64,000 nucleotides of DNA. It comes from an uncultured Clostridiaceae bacterium. GTDB lineage: Bacteria > Bacillota > Clostridia > Clostridiales > Clostridiaceae. Below, one piece after another: positions 26,812 through 37,511 of this stretch; within the stretch, counting starts at the first letter, position 1, and every line of letters begins with the position of its first letter. The notes beneath the pieces were generated by a model that was not told where the DNA came from, made no database searches, and saw only the letters and a program-made list of their open reading frames with translations. A program made the translations under genes and the position numbers. Location of the stretch: NCBI GenBank assembly GCA_946405135.1, contig CAMJGD010000012.1, positions 25,323-89,322 of the forward strand, given 5' to 3'.

Positions 26812-28149
26812 TTATTCTTGATGTATCACATCTAACCTTCCAAACTTACTATACTGACCTAACCAAGCAAGCTTAACTGTGCCTACCGGGCCATTTCTTT
26901 GTTTTGCTATAATACATTCAGCTACATTTTTATCTTCTGTTTCCTTGTTATAATACTCATCCCTGTATAAGAACATAACTAAGTCAGCATCCTGTTCTAT
27001 AGATCCAGATTCTCTAAGGTCTGATAACATAGGTCTATGATCTGATCTTTGTTCAGGAGCACGAGATAGCTGAGAAAGAGCTATTACTGGGCATTGCATC
27101 TCTTTTGCTAAAGCCTTTATAGATCTGGATATTTCAGATACCTCTTGCTGTCTACTCTCTCCGCTTCCAGACATAAGCTGGAGGTAGTCTACGACTATCA
27201 TGTCTATACCATGCTCTAATTTTATTCTTCTGCATTTTGATCTCATTTCCATAACACTTATTCCTGCAGTATCATCTATATATATTTGTGCAGCAGCTAA
27301 AGGACCTGATGCCTTAGCTATGCTTTCCCAATCTTCATCCTCTAGATTACCAGTTCTAAGCTTTAACATATCCACATTTGCTTCTGAACATAAAAGCTTA
27401 TAGGCTAACTGTTCTTTAGACATTTCCAGAGAAAAGACAAGTACACTTTTACCTGCTCTAAGAGCTGCATTTTGAGCTATATTTAAGGCAAATGTAGTTT
27501 TTCCCATAGAAGGTCTTGCAGCTATAAGAACCATATCTCCTTTTTGGAATCCTGAAGTTTTACTATCTAGTTCTGGAAATCCTGAAGGAATACCTGTTAT
27601 ATCACCCTTATTATTAAACAATCTTTCAATTTCGATAAATCCTCTTTCAAGCACTGAACTAATAGATTCAAAATCACTGGTAGTTCTTTTTTCTGCAATA
27701 TCAAATATTTTCTTTTCTGCAAAATCAATAACTACCTCTACATCATCCTGCTTATTGTAACTCTGCTCTATTATTTCATTAGAAGCCCTTATTAATTTTC
27801 TGAGCATAGACTTCTGTTCCACAATGCTTATGTAAGACTGCAAGTTAGCTGTAGAAGGAACTGAACTGCTTATTTCTGTTATATAAGTAATCCCTCCTGC
27901 AGACTCCAGTTTATCCTTTGACCTTAAGTGTTCAATTAAGGTAACCATGTCTATAGGAATATCCTTTTGAAATAGTTCTACTATAGCTTCAAATATTACC
28001 TTATGGGAATCTTTATAAAAATCTTCAGTTTTTAAAACCTCTAAGGCCTGAGCAATAGATGTTTTATCTATTATCATTGAACCAATAACCGATTGCTCTG
28101 CTTCAACGTTTTGAGGTAAACTCCTCATAATAGGTGCATCCATAGACAA
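26812..28149 (-). CDS. dnaB: Replicative DNA helicase
   Basis: 445 residues, normal DnaB length (DnaC in Bacillus nomenclature). N-terminal helical domain beginning PQNVEAEQSVIGSMI, then the RecA-like domain with Walker A ARPSMGKTTFALN (about 210), Walker B IDMIVVDYLQLM and the arginine-finger region SDLRESGSIEQDADLVMFLYR. It forms the hexamer that unwinds DNA at forks. Last gene of the mazG-like/yybS/gdpP/rplI/lonC/dnaB operon. The 83-base gap to lonC holds an imperfect GACTCC hairpin (about 28187-28215) that may attenuate. Confidence 0.97.
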   Translation of the reverse strand: MSMDAPIMRSLPQNVEAEQSVIGSMIIDKTSIAQALEVLKTEDFYKDSHKVIFEAIVELFQKDIPIDMVTLIEHLRSKDKLESAGGITYITEISSSVPSTANLQSYISIVEQKSMLRKLIRASNEIIEQSYNKQDDVEVVIDFAEKKIFDIAEKRTTSDFESISSVLERGFIEIERLFNNKGDITGIPSGFPELDSKTSGFQKGDMVLIAARPSMGKTTFALNIAQNAALRAGKSVLVFSLEMSKEQLAYKLLCSEANVDMLKLRTGNLEDEDWESIAKASGPLAAAQIYIDDTAGISVMEMRSKCRRIKLEHGIDMIVVDYLQLMSGSGESRQQEVSEISRSIKALAKEMQCPVIALSQLSRAPEQRSDHRPMLSDLRESGSIEQDADLVMFLYRDEYYNKETEDKNVAECIIAKQRNGPVGTVKLAWLGQYSKFGRLDVIHQE

Positions 28150-28232
28150 ACTCTCCTATAACGAATTTTAATTATATTAGCATAAGACTCCAACTTTGTA
28201 AAAAAGAAGGAGTCAATAAATAAATCAAAAAT

Positions 28233-30134
28233 CTATTTTTTTAACACTATTTCCATTAGTTGCTCTATATCATTAACTGCTTTAACTTCAATATCTTTTA
28301 GTCCTAAAGGAACTTCTCTATAGTTATCCTCTGGTACTATTACAAGCTTTATTCCTTTTCTCCTAGCGCCATATATCTTTTCAAATATGCCGCCTACTGG
28401 TTTTACCTTACCTCTTAAAGATATCTCTCCTGTAATAGCTACATCTTGTCTTAGAGGCTTTTTAAGCAGTGAGCTTATGATACATAAAGTTATAGCTGCT
28501 CCAGCGGAAGGTCCGTCTATTCTTCCTCCCCCTATTACATTTACATGTATATCATAATCTTTTATATCTTTATCTGTAATTTTTCTGATAACAGAAGCTG
28601 CATTAAATACAGAATCCTTTGCCATAGAACCTGCGGTATCATTAAACCTTACATGTCCAGCGCCCTTTTCCTTTGCTGGAAATACTGAAGCTTCTATCTC
28701 TATAGTAGAACCTATATATCCACTTACTCCTAGTCCATATACATGACCTATTTCAAATTTGCCTTCATTATCAAATCTTTCATAAGGAGTATATCTGCCT
28801 ATAGAAATTACATCTTCTACATCTTTTTTCTTTATATATATTCTTTCTTCACTGCTGTGACTGCCATTATATAGAACATAGCCATAAGCATCTGAAAGAA
28901 TATTTACAGCTTTTCTTCCTTCTATGGTATATCTGCTTATAATCTCTGAAACTCCATCTTCAATATCCACTTCTAGCTTTTTAGCAGCATTCTCCACTAT
29001 AGTTTGTATATCTTTTGAAGAAAGAGGCTCAAAATATACTTCAGCACATCTAGATCTTAATGCAGGGTTTAAATCTTCAGGCTCTTTTGTCGTTGCTCCT
29101 ATTAGTATAAAATCTGCAGGAGCACCCTTTTCAAAAAGATATTTTATATATTTAGGTGTATTTTCATCATCTGGATCATAATAAGAAGATGAAAATTCTA
29201 CCCTTTTGTCTTCTAAAACTTTTAAAAGTTTATTCTGTAGTATTGGATCTAACTCTCCAATTTCATCTATGAATAGTACTCCTCCATGAGCTTCTGTAAC
29301 AAGTCCTGGTTTAGGTTCTGGTACTCCTATTTCAGCTAAGTCCCTTTTACTACCTTGGTAAATAGGATCATGAACAGATCCTAAAAGAGGATTTGTTATC
29401 TCACGTGGATCCCATCTTAATGTAGTACCATCTACTTCTACAAACTTACAATTATCATCAAAAGGAGTAAACTTAAGCTTTTTTGCCTCTTCTAAAGCAA
29501 GCCTTGCAGCTGAAGTTTTACCTACCCCTGGAGGTCCGTATAATATTATATGCTGTGGATATGGAGAAGATATTTTTGAAAGTAAAGCTTTTATAGCCCT
29601 TTCTTGACCTACAATTTCAGAAAAATTATCTGGTCTCAATATATTCTGCACACTCTTTCCAAGCTTTCTGGAATCTAGCATTTCAAGCTGAGCATATTTT
29701 TTTAGAGTCTTAGCATTTTCAGGCCCTTTTTGTTTTCTTATTATGCCCAATTTCATTTCGTCTATATATTTTTCTTGTTTTTCCATTATAGCCTGTTCAA
29801 CTTCTGTTTCTATTTTGCTTTGTACATATCTTCTTGCCAAATGCTCTGATATCCAGCTTGAAGTATCTTCCATAACCTGATTTATATTTTCTGAATTTGG
29901 TACAGCAGTTATACCTTTTCCATCACTAGCTATTTTGTTTAAAGCATATGCTCTTTTGTACACATCATTGCTGTTTATATACTTTTGTAATTTATATTTT
30001 ACTGTTCTTGAACGAACCGCTCCATCATCTAGTACATTATTTAATATTTCAAATAAAACATTTATCTGAGATTCTAAATTTATACTGCCATCTAAAAATT
30101 TTTGTACTTCATTAGCTTCAAATTGTGATTTCAA
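28233..30134 (-). CDS. lonC: Lon-family ATP-dependent protease (LonC type)
   Basis: 633 residues. It lacks the N-terminal LON substrate-binding domain and the membrane insertion of LonB. AAA+ module with Walker A GPPGVGKTSAAR (about 200), Walker B GVLFIDEIGELD and sensor Arg in ALRSRCAEVYF; then the proteolytic domain with the catalytic Ser in DGPSAGAA (about 535) and the dyad Lys in GGIFEKIYGA (about 580). That architecture and the position between dnaB and rplI match clostridial LonC. It lies 15 bases after rplI in the operon. Confidence 0.9.
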   Translation of the reverse strand: MKSQFEANEVQKFLDGSINLESQINVLFEILNNVLDDGAVRSRTVKYKLQKYINSNDVYKRAYALNKIASDGKGITAVPNSENINQVMEDTSSWISEHLARRYVQSKIETEVEQAIMEKQEKYIDEMKLGIIRKQKGPENAKTLKKYAQLEMLDSRKLGKSVQNILRPDNFSEIVGQERAIKALLSKISSPYPQHIILYGPPGVGKTSAARLALEEAKKLKFTPFDDNCKFVEVDGTTLRWDPREITNPLLGSVHDPIYQGSKRDLAEIGVPEPKPGLVTEAHGGVLFIDEIGELDPILQNKLLKVLEDKRVEFSSSYYDPDDENTPKYIKYLFEKGAPADFILIGATTKEPEDLNPALRSRCAEVYFEPLSSKDIQTIVENAAKKLEVDIEDGVSEIISRYTIEGRKAVNILSDAYGYVLYNGSHSSEERIYIKKKDVEDVISIGRYTPYERFDNEGKFEIGHVYGLGVSGYIGSTIEIEASVFPAKEKGAGHVRFNDTAGSMAKDSVFNAASVIRKITDKDIKDYDIHVNVIGGGRIDGPSAGAAITLCIISSLLKKPLRQDVAITGEISLRGKVKPVGGIFEKIYGARRKGIKLVIVPEDNYREVPLGLKDIEVKAVNDIEQLMEIVLKK

Positions 30135-30149
30135 TATTTATCCCCCTTA

Positions 30150-30593
30150 TTATTCTGAAGCGATAATCACTTTTATTTTGGTTGAAACCTCTGGATATAA
30201 TTTAAGTTCTACCTCATAGGTTCCTATCTGTTTTATTGTATCCATTACTATTTTCTTTTTATCTATGTCTACATTTAATTGATTTTTAATTAATTCTGAT
30301 ATATCTTTACTTGTAATTGCTCCAAATAATCTTCCGCTTTCTCCTGTTTTAACAGTTGCCTTTAATTCCTTGCCTTTTAAACTTTCTGCTAAAGCTTGAG
30401 CCTCTTCTATTTCAGCCAGCTTTTTCTTTCTTTCATTCTCTTTTTTTAAATTTACTATGTGCAAATTTTCCTGAGTTGCTTCTTCAGCTAACTTTCTTGG
30501 AAATAGAAAATTTCTTGCATATCCATCAGAGGCGTTTGCCACATCACCTTTCTTACCTAATCCTTTAACATCTTTTAATAATATAACTTTCAT
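30150..30593 (-). CDS. rplI: 50S ribosomal protein bL9
   Basis: 147 residues. The N-terminal signature ([28 protein letters not shown] region, with the rRNA-binding GYARNFL motif at about 25-33), the long connecting helix and the C-terminal domain are all present. The ATG overlaps the gdpP stop (ATGA), so the two are translationally coupled. Confidence 0.97.
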   Translation of the reverse strand: MKVILLKDVKGLGKKGDVANASDGYARNFLFPRKLAEEATQENLHIVNLKKENERKKKLAEIEEAQALAESLKGKELKATVKTGESGRLFGAITSKDISELIKNQLNVDIDKKKIVMDTIKQIGTYEVELKLYPEVSTKIKVIIASE

Positions 30594-32569
30594 TTCTTTT
30601 CACCTTCCCTTAAGTAATTATTTATAGCAGCTTTTAATGTTTCTAAGGCTTCCTCTAAACTCACATTAAGAAGTTTCGCCCCAGCCATAGTCATATGGCC
30701 TCCACCACCTAAGGATTCTAATATAATTTGTACATTAACATCTCCTAAAGATCGTCCGCTGATATGCACATCCTCTTCTATTTTAACAAGAACGAAGGAT
30801 GCTTGAATACCTGTAATATTTAGTAGCTCATCCGCAGCTTGGGCAGCTAATACAGTTTCTTGTATATCTGGTGGACAGGTAGCAATAGCAATATTATTTT
30901 CTACTATTGCTGATTTTATGGTTTCAGACTTTTTAATGTAAGTAGAAAGATCATTACCAAACATTTTCTTTACATCTATAGTATCTGCACCTAATCTTCT
31001 CAAAAATGAGGCTGCCTCAAAGGTTCTTACTCCTGTTTTAAAATAGAAGTTTTTAGTATCTACACATATACCTGCAAGAAGAGCCTCCGCTTCTATCTGA
31101 TTAAGTTTAGGTTTGTCTAGCATATACTGTATCATTTCTGTGATAAGCTCAGAAGTTGATGATGCATAGGCCTCAATATAGGTTATAAGCGCCCCCTCTA
31201 TAAAATCAGGAGTTCTTCTATGATGATCTATTATAACTAATTTATTGGTCATAGAAACTATTTCTTTGTCCTGTACATATCCCATACTGTGTACATCTAG
31301 CAATATGAGAAGGCTATTATCATCTAGATTATTCCTACATTCTTCTGGTTTTACAAATAAGTCATCATAAATAGCATTTTTCTTTAATTTATCTAAAATA
31401 TATCTTATGCTGCTATTACCTTCCTGAAGTACTATGTAACATTCATTGTGAAATTTTCTTATAGCACTGCTTAATCCTATTGCAGCTCCAATACAATCCA
31501 TATCAGGGTTCTTATGTCCCATTATATATACCTTTGTACTTTCATTTATCAGATCTTTAAGGGCATGGGCTATTACCCTAGCTCTGACTTTTGTCCTTTT
31601 TTCAAGTTCCTTAGTGTTTCCACCGTAAAAAGATAGTTTATCACCATTTTTTACTACAACTTGATCTCCGCCTCTACCTAAAGCAAGTTCTTTAGCTTTA
31701 TTAGCATAATTGTAGTTTTCTAAAGGACTCTTTCCACCCCTACCTACTCCTATGCTTAAAGTTACTGCTAACTTATTTCCTATATTTATTTCCCTTGTAG
31801 TATCCAATATTTCAAATTTTTTATTCATTTCATCTTCTATATAATTGCCCTGAACAGAAAGTATATACTTGTTAGAGGAATATTTTTTTATCATGGCATT
31901 TATGCTTTGAGCATAGCTATTTATATTTCTTTCTATTTCTGCTACTAATAGCGGTCTTTTATCCTCTTCTGTACTTTTAATTACATCATCTAGGTTATCC
32001 ACTTCTATAAGCATCACATTTTCTTTACTGTCAATGTTAGCTTTATTTGATGTGACATCATAAAAGTATAATAACATAATATTATTTTTTTTATAAGCAT
32101 CAGAGGATATATCAATATAGTTTGCATAAATATCATAATATTTGTCATTTAAATTTACACTTTCGTAAACATGATTTTCTTCATGTTCTTTTGGATTAAA
32201 ATCTTTAATAATATGATTTATATTTTTACCTAGAATCTGTTCTCTGCTCATTATAGAAGAAAACCTATTATTATACCAGGATATATTTCCTTCCTCTCCT
32301 ACTATTATAAGGGGAAACGGAAGATTAACAAGGGTGTTTCGTGTTGCTGCATCCAGATTAGAGGAAAAATCCTTTATAAATTCCTCCCACTCGCTTTTCT
32401 TTTTCTTCAAAGAAATTATATTATATAATACAATAAGCCCGAAAAATAGTAAAGAAATAAATCCTTCTACTAAATAGCCCTTTAAGAATATTGCAGCTAT
32501 TAATATAGCTATAAATAAAATATATGTCTTTGTATCTGGTATTAATTTTTTATATTTATCCACCAGCAA
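30590..32569 (-). CDS. gdpP: Cyclic-di-AMP phosphodiesterase GdpP
   Basis: 659 residues. Two N-terminal membrane helices, a PAS-like domain (about 70-170), a degenerate GGDEF domain that lacks the GGDEF motif (about 175-300), then DHH ([34 protein letters not shown]) and DHHA1 ([12 protein letters not shown]) domains. It cleaves c-di-AMP to pApA at the membrane. All DHH metal ligands look intact. TTG 32569 follows GGAGGG by six bases. Partner genes yybS and rplI are the standard Firmicute context. Confidence 0.95.
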   Translation of the reverse strand: MLVDKYKKLIPDTKTYILFIAILIAAIFLKGYLVEGFISLLFFGLIVLYNIISLKKKKSEWEEFIKDFSSNLDAATRNTLVNLPFPLIIVGEEGNISWYNNRFSSIMSREQILGKNINHIIKDFNPKEHEENHVYESVNLNDKYYDIYANYIDISSDAYKKNNIMLLYFYDVTSNKANIDSKENVMLIEVDNLDDVIKSTEEDKRPLLVAEIERNINSYAQSINAMIKKYSSNKYILSVQGNYIEDEMNKKFEILDTTREINIGNKLAVTLSIGVGRGGKSPLENYNYANKAKELALGRGGDQVVVKNGDKLSFYGGNTKELEKRTKVRARVIAHALKDLINESTKVYIMGHKNPDMDCIGAAIGLSSAIRKFHNECYIVLQEGNSSIRYILDKLKKNAIYDDLFVKPEECRNNLDDNSLLILLDVHSMGYVQDKEIVSMTNKLVIIDHHRRTPDFIEGALITYIEAYASSTSELITEMIQYMLDKPKLNQIEAEALLAGICVDTKNFYFKTGVRTFEAASFLRRLGADTIDVKKMFGNDLSTYIKKSETIKSAIVENNIAIATCPPDIQETVLAAQAADELLNITGIQASFVLVKIEEDVHISGRSLGDVNVQIILESLGGGGHMTMAGAKLLNVSLEEALETLKAAINNYLREGEKK

Positions 32570-32606
32570 GACCGCCCTCCTTAAATAATTGGCAAAAGTT
32601 AATTAT

Positions 32607-33614
32607 TTATTTTTTAAACCTTTTTCCAAGAGTATTACCTAGGCTATTTGGGTCTAACTTTCTTATATCCATTATTATATCTGTAAGTCCAACATACATT
32701 AAAATCAAATTAATAGCTGGAATTAAAGTTGCCATTATACACAAAAATATGATAAGCCCTTTTTTCATATTAAATTTAAACTTTAAAACATAAGATAACA
32801 CCGCTAATCCATCCAGTGACAGTGCAAACTGTAATAAAGTCATAGAAGAAGTCAATATGTATTCTCCAATAGCCATAGACTTTGAAGAAAAAATAAATCC
32901 TAAACATACCAATGCTATTAAACCAGCACCTATTCTATTATCTAAATACCAATGGGTAAATGGTCTTACAGGTTCTGCTTCGTACCTTAATCTCTTTAAA
33001 ACTTTTCTAGTCAATATATAGTTAATATAGGCCATAAACAATGCTGATATTATAAGCAATCCAGGTAAAATAATCATTATCATATGTACATCTAACATGC
33101 TCATAACTTTATATGCGGGATTAGATTCCACATTAACTCCTAAACTTCCATAAATTTTCTTGCTTAAATCTAAAGACTGTTTATAGGAATCAACAAATTT
33201 TTGTATTAGAGAGTATAGATCTGTTTTTAATGTTACTTTTATCATTAAAAATGTACTTAAAATATTACCAATTAATATAGATACTGTCTGATAAACTATA
33301 GTTATTACTGGTTTTTTCTTTCTCTTTATGCAATATCCTATAACTAACCCTGTAAGTCCAAATAGTACAAAGGAACCTATGGCTGCTATAGGGTTATAAA
33401 ATATAGCTATTAATATTGAACTTACTATGACTGCAGATAAAGCTACCTTAAAATCATGCTTCATATAAAGTATCGTTATAGGTAATGGTAATACAAATAC
33501 CCCTACAAAGTTAAATAAAGGTACATACGCATTCATAAGCATCAATATCAAAATTATTGCTGACATAATTCCTATTTCTACTATAGATTGAGTACTGTAT
33601 TTTTTACTTCCCAT
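32607..33614 (-). CDS. yybS: YybS family integral membrane protein (DUF2232)
   Basis: 335 residues with about eight hydrophobic helices, beginning IVEIGIMSAIILILMLM. DUF2232 proteins sit immediately upstream of gdpP in many Firmicutes; no biochemical role is established, and an S-component-like transporter fold has been suggested for the family. Start ATG 33614 (MGSKKYST) lies five bases after GGAGG; the upstream ATG at 33626 contains that site. 37 bases separate it from gdpP. Confidence 0.85.
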   Translation of the reverse strand: MGSKKYSTQSIVEIGIMSAIILILMLMNAYVPLFNFVGVFVLPLPITILYMKHDFKVALSAVIVSSILIAIFYNPIAAIGSFVLFGLTGLVIGYCIKRKKKPVITIVYQTVSILIGNILSTFLMIKVTLKTDLYSLIQKFVDSYKQSLDLSKKIYGSLGVNVESNPAYKVMSMLDVHMIMIILPGLLIISALFMAYINYILTRKVLKRLRYEAEPVRPFTHWYLDNRIGAGLIALVCLGFIFSSKSMAIGEYILTSSMTLLQFALSLDGLAVLSYVLKFKFNMKKGLIIFLCIMATLIPAINLILMYVGLTDIIMDIRKLDPNSLGNTLGKRFKK

Positions 33615-33632
33615 GTTATCCTCCATAAAATT

Positions 33633-33950
33633 CTAGTTTCTCTCTTTTATATGATTGTATAATTTGCTCAAACTTTTTCCATTCTTCTCTACTAAATCTT
33701 CTTCAATCATACCAACTTTAAGTTTTTTTTGCATAGTTTCATCTACTGCACTATAAGAATATCCTAACCTTTCTGCTAAAATATATAATATTATTATTGC
33801 CCCGGAAATACAATCTAATATAGCTTCTACAGCTACATTACTTCCTTTTGTTAGAAGCCTGAAAAATTCCCCTATTATGCACAATAATTGAGCCTTTAAA
33901 TCTTCTATAATCTTTACGTCTGACATTATATTCAAACTTTCTTTTTTCAC
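33633..33950 (-). CDS. MazG-like small protein
   Basis: 105 residues, all helical, with GTG start 33948-33950 eight bases after AGGAGGG. It resembles the clostridial MazG-like family found beside yybS, but the acidic EExxE metal-binding motifs of real MazG nucleotide pyrophosphohydrolases are not evident, so catalysis is doubtful. First gene of the operon that ends with dnaB; 18 bases precede yybS. Confidence 0.6.
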   Translation of the reverse strand: MKKESLNIMSDVKIIEDLKAQLLCIIGEFFRLLTKGSNVAVEAILDCISGAIIILYILAERLGYSYSAVDETMQKKLKVGMIEEDLVEKNGKSLSKLYNHIKERN

Positions 33951-34010
33951 TACGTTACCCTCCTACTTTCTATACTCCCTAAGAGTGCCTTTGACGCAGC
34001 GGTTTTCTCT

Positions 34011-34039
34011 TTTATATATTAATTGTAGTTTTTTTTCAA
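34011..34039 (-). promoter_or_regulatory. Sigma-A promoter of the mazG-like/yybS/gdpP/rplI/lonC/dnaB operon
   Basis: -35 TTGAAA (34039-34034), 17-base spacer, -10 TATAAA (34016-34011) on the - strand, 61 bases before the GTG at 33950. Confidence 0.75.
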
Positions 34040-34191
34040 TATTTATGCAACTAAAGATTATTGCATAATAAAAAAATGCATTAAGTTTAGTATAACTTAA
34101 CACACTTTTCCATATTGTAGCAGTATCATATCTAGTTTATTATTATACTTTTATTTTTTATAACATATTTATACTAATATAATATACTAAT

Positions 34192-34755
34192 TTATACTGG
34201 ACAATCCATACATATTTTAGTGTTAACTAGTTTTAATTCATTATTCTCAAATAAATCATTCTGTTTTGATATTTTAAATGGTATTAACTCAAACAATCTT
34301 TTATCTTCTACATAATAATCTTCCGCAGAAAATTGTCCGAATTTGCTTTTACATTTTATTTGTGTTGCTATTAGATGCATTTTATCAAAACTAACATCTA
34401 ATACTATATTTTCTCCAAACAAAACTATTCTAACATAACTCCAATTAACTATTGTATTTTTCCTAGATATTAATCTCATTGTATTATCTTTTACTCTTAC
34501 ATTCTCAATATAACTCTCAAAACCTAAAGATTTCATTAATGTATAGAATAACACATTTTTACTGAAGTTATCTCCTCTTCCCATAACTAAGGTTTCTGAT
34601 GCTTTTTGATAATTACTATAGGGGTCATAATATATAGAATTTTTAATATCAAAATATACTCTGTTAATCAAGTCTATGTCACTATACTTTTTGCTAATTT
34701 CTCTAACATATTTAATAATTTTTTCATTATTAGTATCACAATATATATAACACAT
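34192..34755 (-). CDS. Transglutaminase-fold protein lacking catalytic Cys and His
   Basis: 187 residues, no signal peptide. The middle resembles the transglutaminase-like (papain-fold) core: YDPYS, then ASETLVMGRGDNFSKNVLFYTLMKSLGF, which aligns with the usual GxGDCxxKA nucleophile segment, and NWSYVRIVLFGENIVLDVSFDK, which aligns with the usual H-W-x-E-V...D-P-T segment. The nucleophile Cys is Asn and the catalytic His appears to be Asn, so it is probably a binding domain rather than an enzyme. A CMDC motif ends the protein. It lies 11 bases after the response regulator gene, with AAAAGGTG as ribosome site, so it belongs to that two-component operon. Confidence 0.55.
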   Translation of the reverse strand: MCYIYCDTNNEKIIKYVREISKKYSDIDLINRVYFDIKNSIYYDPYSNYQKASETLVMGRGDNFSKNVLFYTLMKSLGFESYIENVRVKDNTMRLISRKNTIVNWSYVRIVLFGENIVLDVSFDKMHLIATQIKCKSKFGQFSAEDYYVEDKRLFELIPFKISKQNDLFENNELKLVNTKICMDCPV

Positions 34756-34766
34756 ATTATCACCTT

Positions 34767-35351
34767 TTACATATTATTATATCCAAATATTTCTGAAATA
34801 GAATAAAATCTAACCGCTTCCTCTTTTGCACCGTTATATTCATAAGCTTTCCCCAGAAGATAATAAATCTCCCCATTAGTAGGCTCTACAGATAAAGCCT
34901 TTCTTAGTATACTTATAGCTTCATCTGCCCTGCTATTATTTAAAGCATCCTTAGCCATACTTATATGGTATTTAATGTTTTCTGAGCTTTCATTATACTC
35001 TCTTATTTCTCTTAAAACGCCTTTTACTTTATCTGCGGTAAATGGTTTCTGTAAATAAGCTACAGCTCCTAGCTTAGTACATTCTATAGCATTTCTAACC
35101 GTAGCAAAAGCTGTCATTATTATAATGGGTGTATTTATGCCCTTACTCCTTATTCTTCTTAACACTTCTGTACCACTAATTTCTGGCATTTTTATATCTA
35201 TAAAAGCCATTTCTAATTCAGTATTCTCTAATATATCTAAGGACTCTAAACCATTTTTGGCTTGGATTACTTCGTAGCCTTCTAGTTCTAAGCAAGTAGT
35301 TAACATCATTCTTATATTCTTTGTGTCATCAACCACTAATACTTTTCCCAT
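34767..35351 (-). CDS. Response regulator: receiver plus TPR-like helices, no DNA-binding domain
   Basis: 194 residues. Receiver domain 1-120: VLVVDDTKN acidic pocket, phospho-acceptor Asp in AFIDIKMPE, switch Thr in IIMTAFA, Lys in LQKPF. The C-terminal part (about 130-190) is a TPR-like helix hairpin (ADEAISILRKALSVEPTNGEIYYLLGKAY). It therefore signals by protein contact rather than DNA binding. It lies 17 bases after the histidine kinase gene. Confidence 0.9.
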   Translation of the reverse strand: MGKVLVVDDTKNIRMMLTTCLELEGYEVIQAKNGLESLDILENTELEMAFIDIKMPEISGTEVLRRIRSKGINTPIIIMTAFATVRNAIECTKLGAVAYLQKPFTADKVKGVLREIREYNESSENIKYHISMAKDALNNSRADEAISILRKALSVEPTNGEIYYLLGKAYEYNGAKEEAVRFYSISEIFGYNNM

Positions 35352-35368
35352 ATTGTCACCTCTCTATT

Positions 35369-37216
35369 TTAATTCATTAAGGGTAATGCTACTATAAATT
35401 CACTTCCTTCTCCTAATGTGCTTTCACACCAAATTTCTCCCCCATGCATCTCTACTATTTGTTTTGCAATGGCTAATCCTAGACCTGTGCCTTTTGAATC
35501 ATTGTCATCAGCATTAATTTGTACAAACTTATCAAACACCTTGTCTATATATTCTTCTGGTATTCCTATTCCACTATCCTTTACAGATATATAAATTTTT
35601 CTGTCTGAATTATATGCTCTTATAGTTATTTCATCACCTTCTAAGGTGTATTTAAGTGCATTTGATATTAAGTTATTAATTACCCAAGTCAACTTTTCAA
35701 AATCCCCTTCTATTTCAGGCAGATCTTTTGGAGCATCGTAGTAAAGATCAACTTTTTTGCTTTCAGCAAGATTATAAAATTCTTTAACTGAATTTTGTAT
35801 CATATTCCTTACTTTACACCTTTCAAACTTAAACATAGATTTATCATATTCAAGTTTAGATAATCTTAAAAGATCGTTAACTAAAGCTAATAGCCTATCT
35901 AAATCTTCTTTAATAGTATTCATTATTTCCTTTTGCTTTTCATTTAGCTCTCCTAATCCTCCATCTGTAATCATGCTTGTACCTATCATAAGAGAAGTTA
36001 AAGGGGTCTTAAATTCATGGGATACTGTGGATATGAACTCTGTCTTCATATTTTCTAGCTGTTTAAGCTCTGTAACGTTTTGAAATACCACTACTACTCC
36101 GCTTATCTTGGTATTATCTATGCTATTAGCTACGGCAGTTACCACAACATTAAAGTAGTATTCCTTTCCTTTCGAATTTATATTTATTATCTTTTCTTTA
36201 TACTGATTAACATTATCTAAATCATTATAAGCATTTGATATATAATCAAAAATTTCCCCATCATGAACTGCTTCCAAAAAATGCTTATTTAATACTTTAT
36301 CTTCTGTTATATTGAAAAATTTTTCAAATTCATTATTAAGCAAAGTTATCTTATAATTAGTATCTAATACTATAAGAGGTGTAGAGGAGCTTTTAACAAT
36401 AGCTAAAGTTTTATTTCTCTCTTGTATTAGCTTTCCTAAAGTACTTCTTTCAAATTCTGAAAGTCTTTTAGTCATATTATTGAATTCCTGTGCCATAATA
36501 CCTATTTCATCTTGAGATACCACTGGTGCTTGTTGATCCAAGTCGCCTTCTCTAACTTTTTTTATAGTTTCTGTAAGTAAATAGATAGGTTTAAATACTT
36601 TATTAGTATAATGCCTAGAAAGTATGAATCCGCTTATTACAGCAATAATAGATAAGCTTAATATTATATACATAGAATCTTCAGCATATTTAGTTACTCT
36701 ATCTTTGCTATTTAACATAGAAGTTTCATTTAAAACTATTAAATCATTTAATGTTTTTCTTACTTCTCCAGCCGAAGGCATAACATGCTTATTATAAAAT
36801 TCCATTGTATTTTGAGCATTATAGCTATTTCTATTTACTTGAAGTTCAGAAAAATTCTTTACATATTCTAGATATTGTTTCCCGAGTATATCTACTAAGT
36901 CTTTTTCCCCTTTTTCAGTTACATTATTAGATTCTATATTGTACCATTTTAAAAAATCATTACTATACTTATAAAATTCATCAGATTTGCTTTTGGAATT
37001 CTCATATATATTTGAAATTATTATTAAATCTTGTTTCTCTATAGCTTCTGCCATATTGTTAGATGCATTTATACTTTTATAATTATCTATCATAAGACCA
37101 TCAATTGACTTTTTTAAATTATATAAATTTATAACTGAACATGAGCCTACTATTCCTATGGTTATTACCAATAACAAATAAATCAAGGTTATTTTTCCCT
37201 TAAAAGTTTTATTCAT
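35369..37216 (-). CDS. Membrane sensor histidine kinase (HAMP-PAS-HisKA-HATPase)
   Basis: 615 residues. N-terminal membrane helix, an extracellular four-helix sensor (about 35-175), second helix, HAMP (about 205-255), PAS (about 265-380), HisKA with intact H-box (STVSHEFKTPLTSL, about 395), and HATPase with N-box NNLISNALKYT, G1 DSGIGIP, F-box KVFDKF and G2 GTGLGLAI. A complete kinase of the PhoR/WalK type. AAGGAG precedes the ATG. It forms an operon with the REC-TPR regulator and the transglutaminase-fold protein. The signal is unknown. Confidence 0.93.
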   Translation of the reverse strand: MNKTFKGKITLIYLLLVITIGIVGSCSVINLYNLKKSIDGLMIDNYKSINASNNMAEAIEKQDLIIISNIYENSKSKSDEFYKYSNDFLKWYNIESNNVTEKGEKDLVDILGKQYLEYVKNFSELQVNRNSYNAQNTMEFYNKHVMPSAGEVRKTLNDLIVLNETSMLNSKDRVTKYAEDSMYIILSLSIIAVISGFILSRHYTNKVFKPIYLLTETIKKVREGDLDQQAPVVSQDEIGIMAQEFNNMTKRLSEFERSTLGKLIQERNKTLAIVKSSSTPLIVLDTNYKITLLNNEFEKFFNITEDKVLNKHFLEAVHDGEIFDYISNAYNDLDNVNQYKEKIININSKGKEYYFNVVVTAVANSIDNTKISGVVVVFQNVTELKQLENMKTEFISTVSHEFKTPLTSLMIGTSMITDGGLGELNEKQKEIMNTIKEDLDRLLALVNDLLRLSKLEYDKSMFKFERCKVRNMIQNSVKEFYNLAESKKVDLYYDAPKDLPEIEGDFEKLTWVINNLISNALKYTLEGDEITIRAYNSDRKIYISVKDSGIGIPEEYIDKVFDKFVQINADDNDSKGTGLGLAIAKQIVEMHGGEIWCESTLGEGSEFIVALPLMN

Positions 37217-37471
37217 AATAATCTCCTTAAATATATTTCTTATATCCCTAAAACTTAATCCTAGTAAATAATAAAAAAACTTGTTTCTTTATGCTATAAG
37301 TATATTATCAAAAAAAGCTTTATTCAATTCTATATACCATTGATAATTATTAAAAAACTAATATAGGATAATGATAGTATAAAATAATTTAAGCTAATAC
37401 CTGTTTATATGTAAGAAAATTCAAATTTCCATGCATCTTCAGCAATTATGCTTTAATTTAATCAAAAAATT

Positions 37472-37506
37472 AAAAAAAGCGAAGTTTAATAAATAACTTC
37501 GCTTTT
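37472..37506 (-). terminator. Terminator of rpsF-ssb-rpsR
   Basis: On the - strand AAAAGCGAAGTT (37506-37495) pairs with AACTTCGCTTTT (37486-37475) followed by more T. It begins 6 bases after the rpsR stop. Confidence 0.9.
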
Positions 37507-37511
37507 ATAAA

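Noticed and set aside
28187..28215. Full terminator between lonC and dnaB
   Set aside because: The hairpin has internal mismatches and no T-run; at most a weak attenuator, since dnaB must be expressed.
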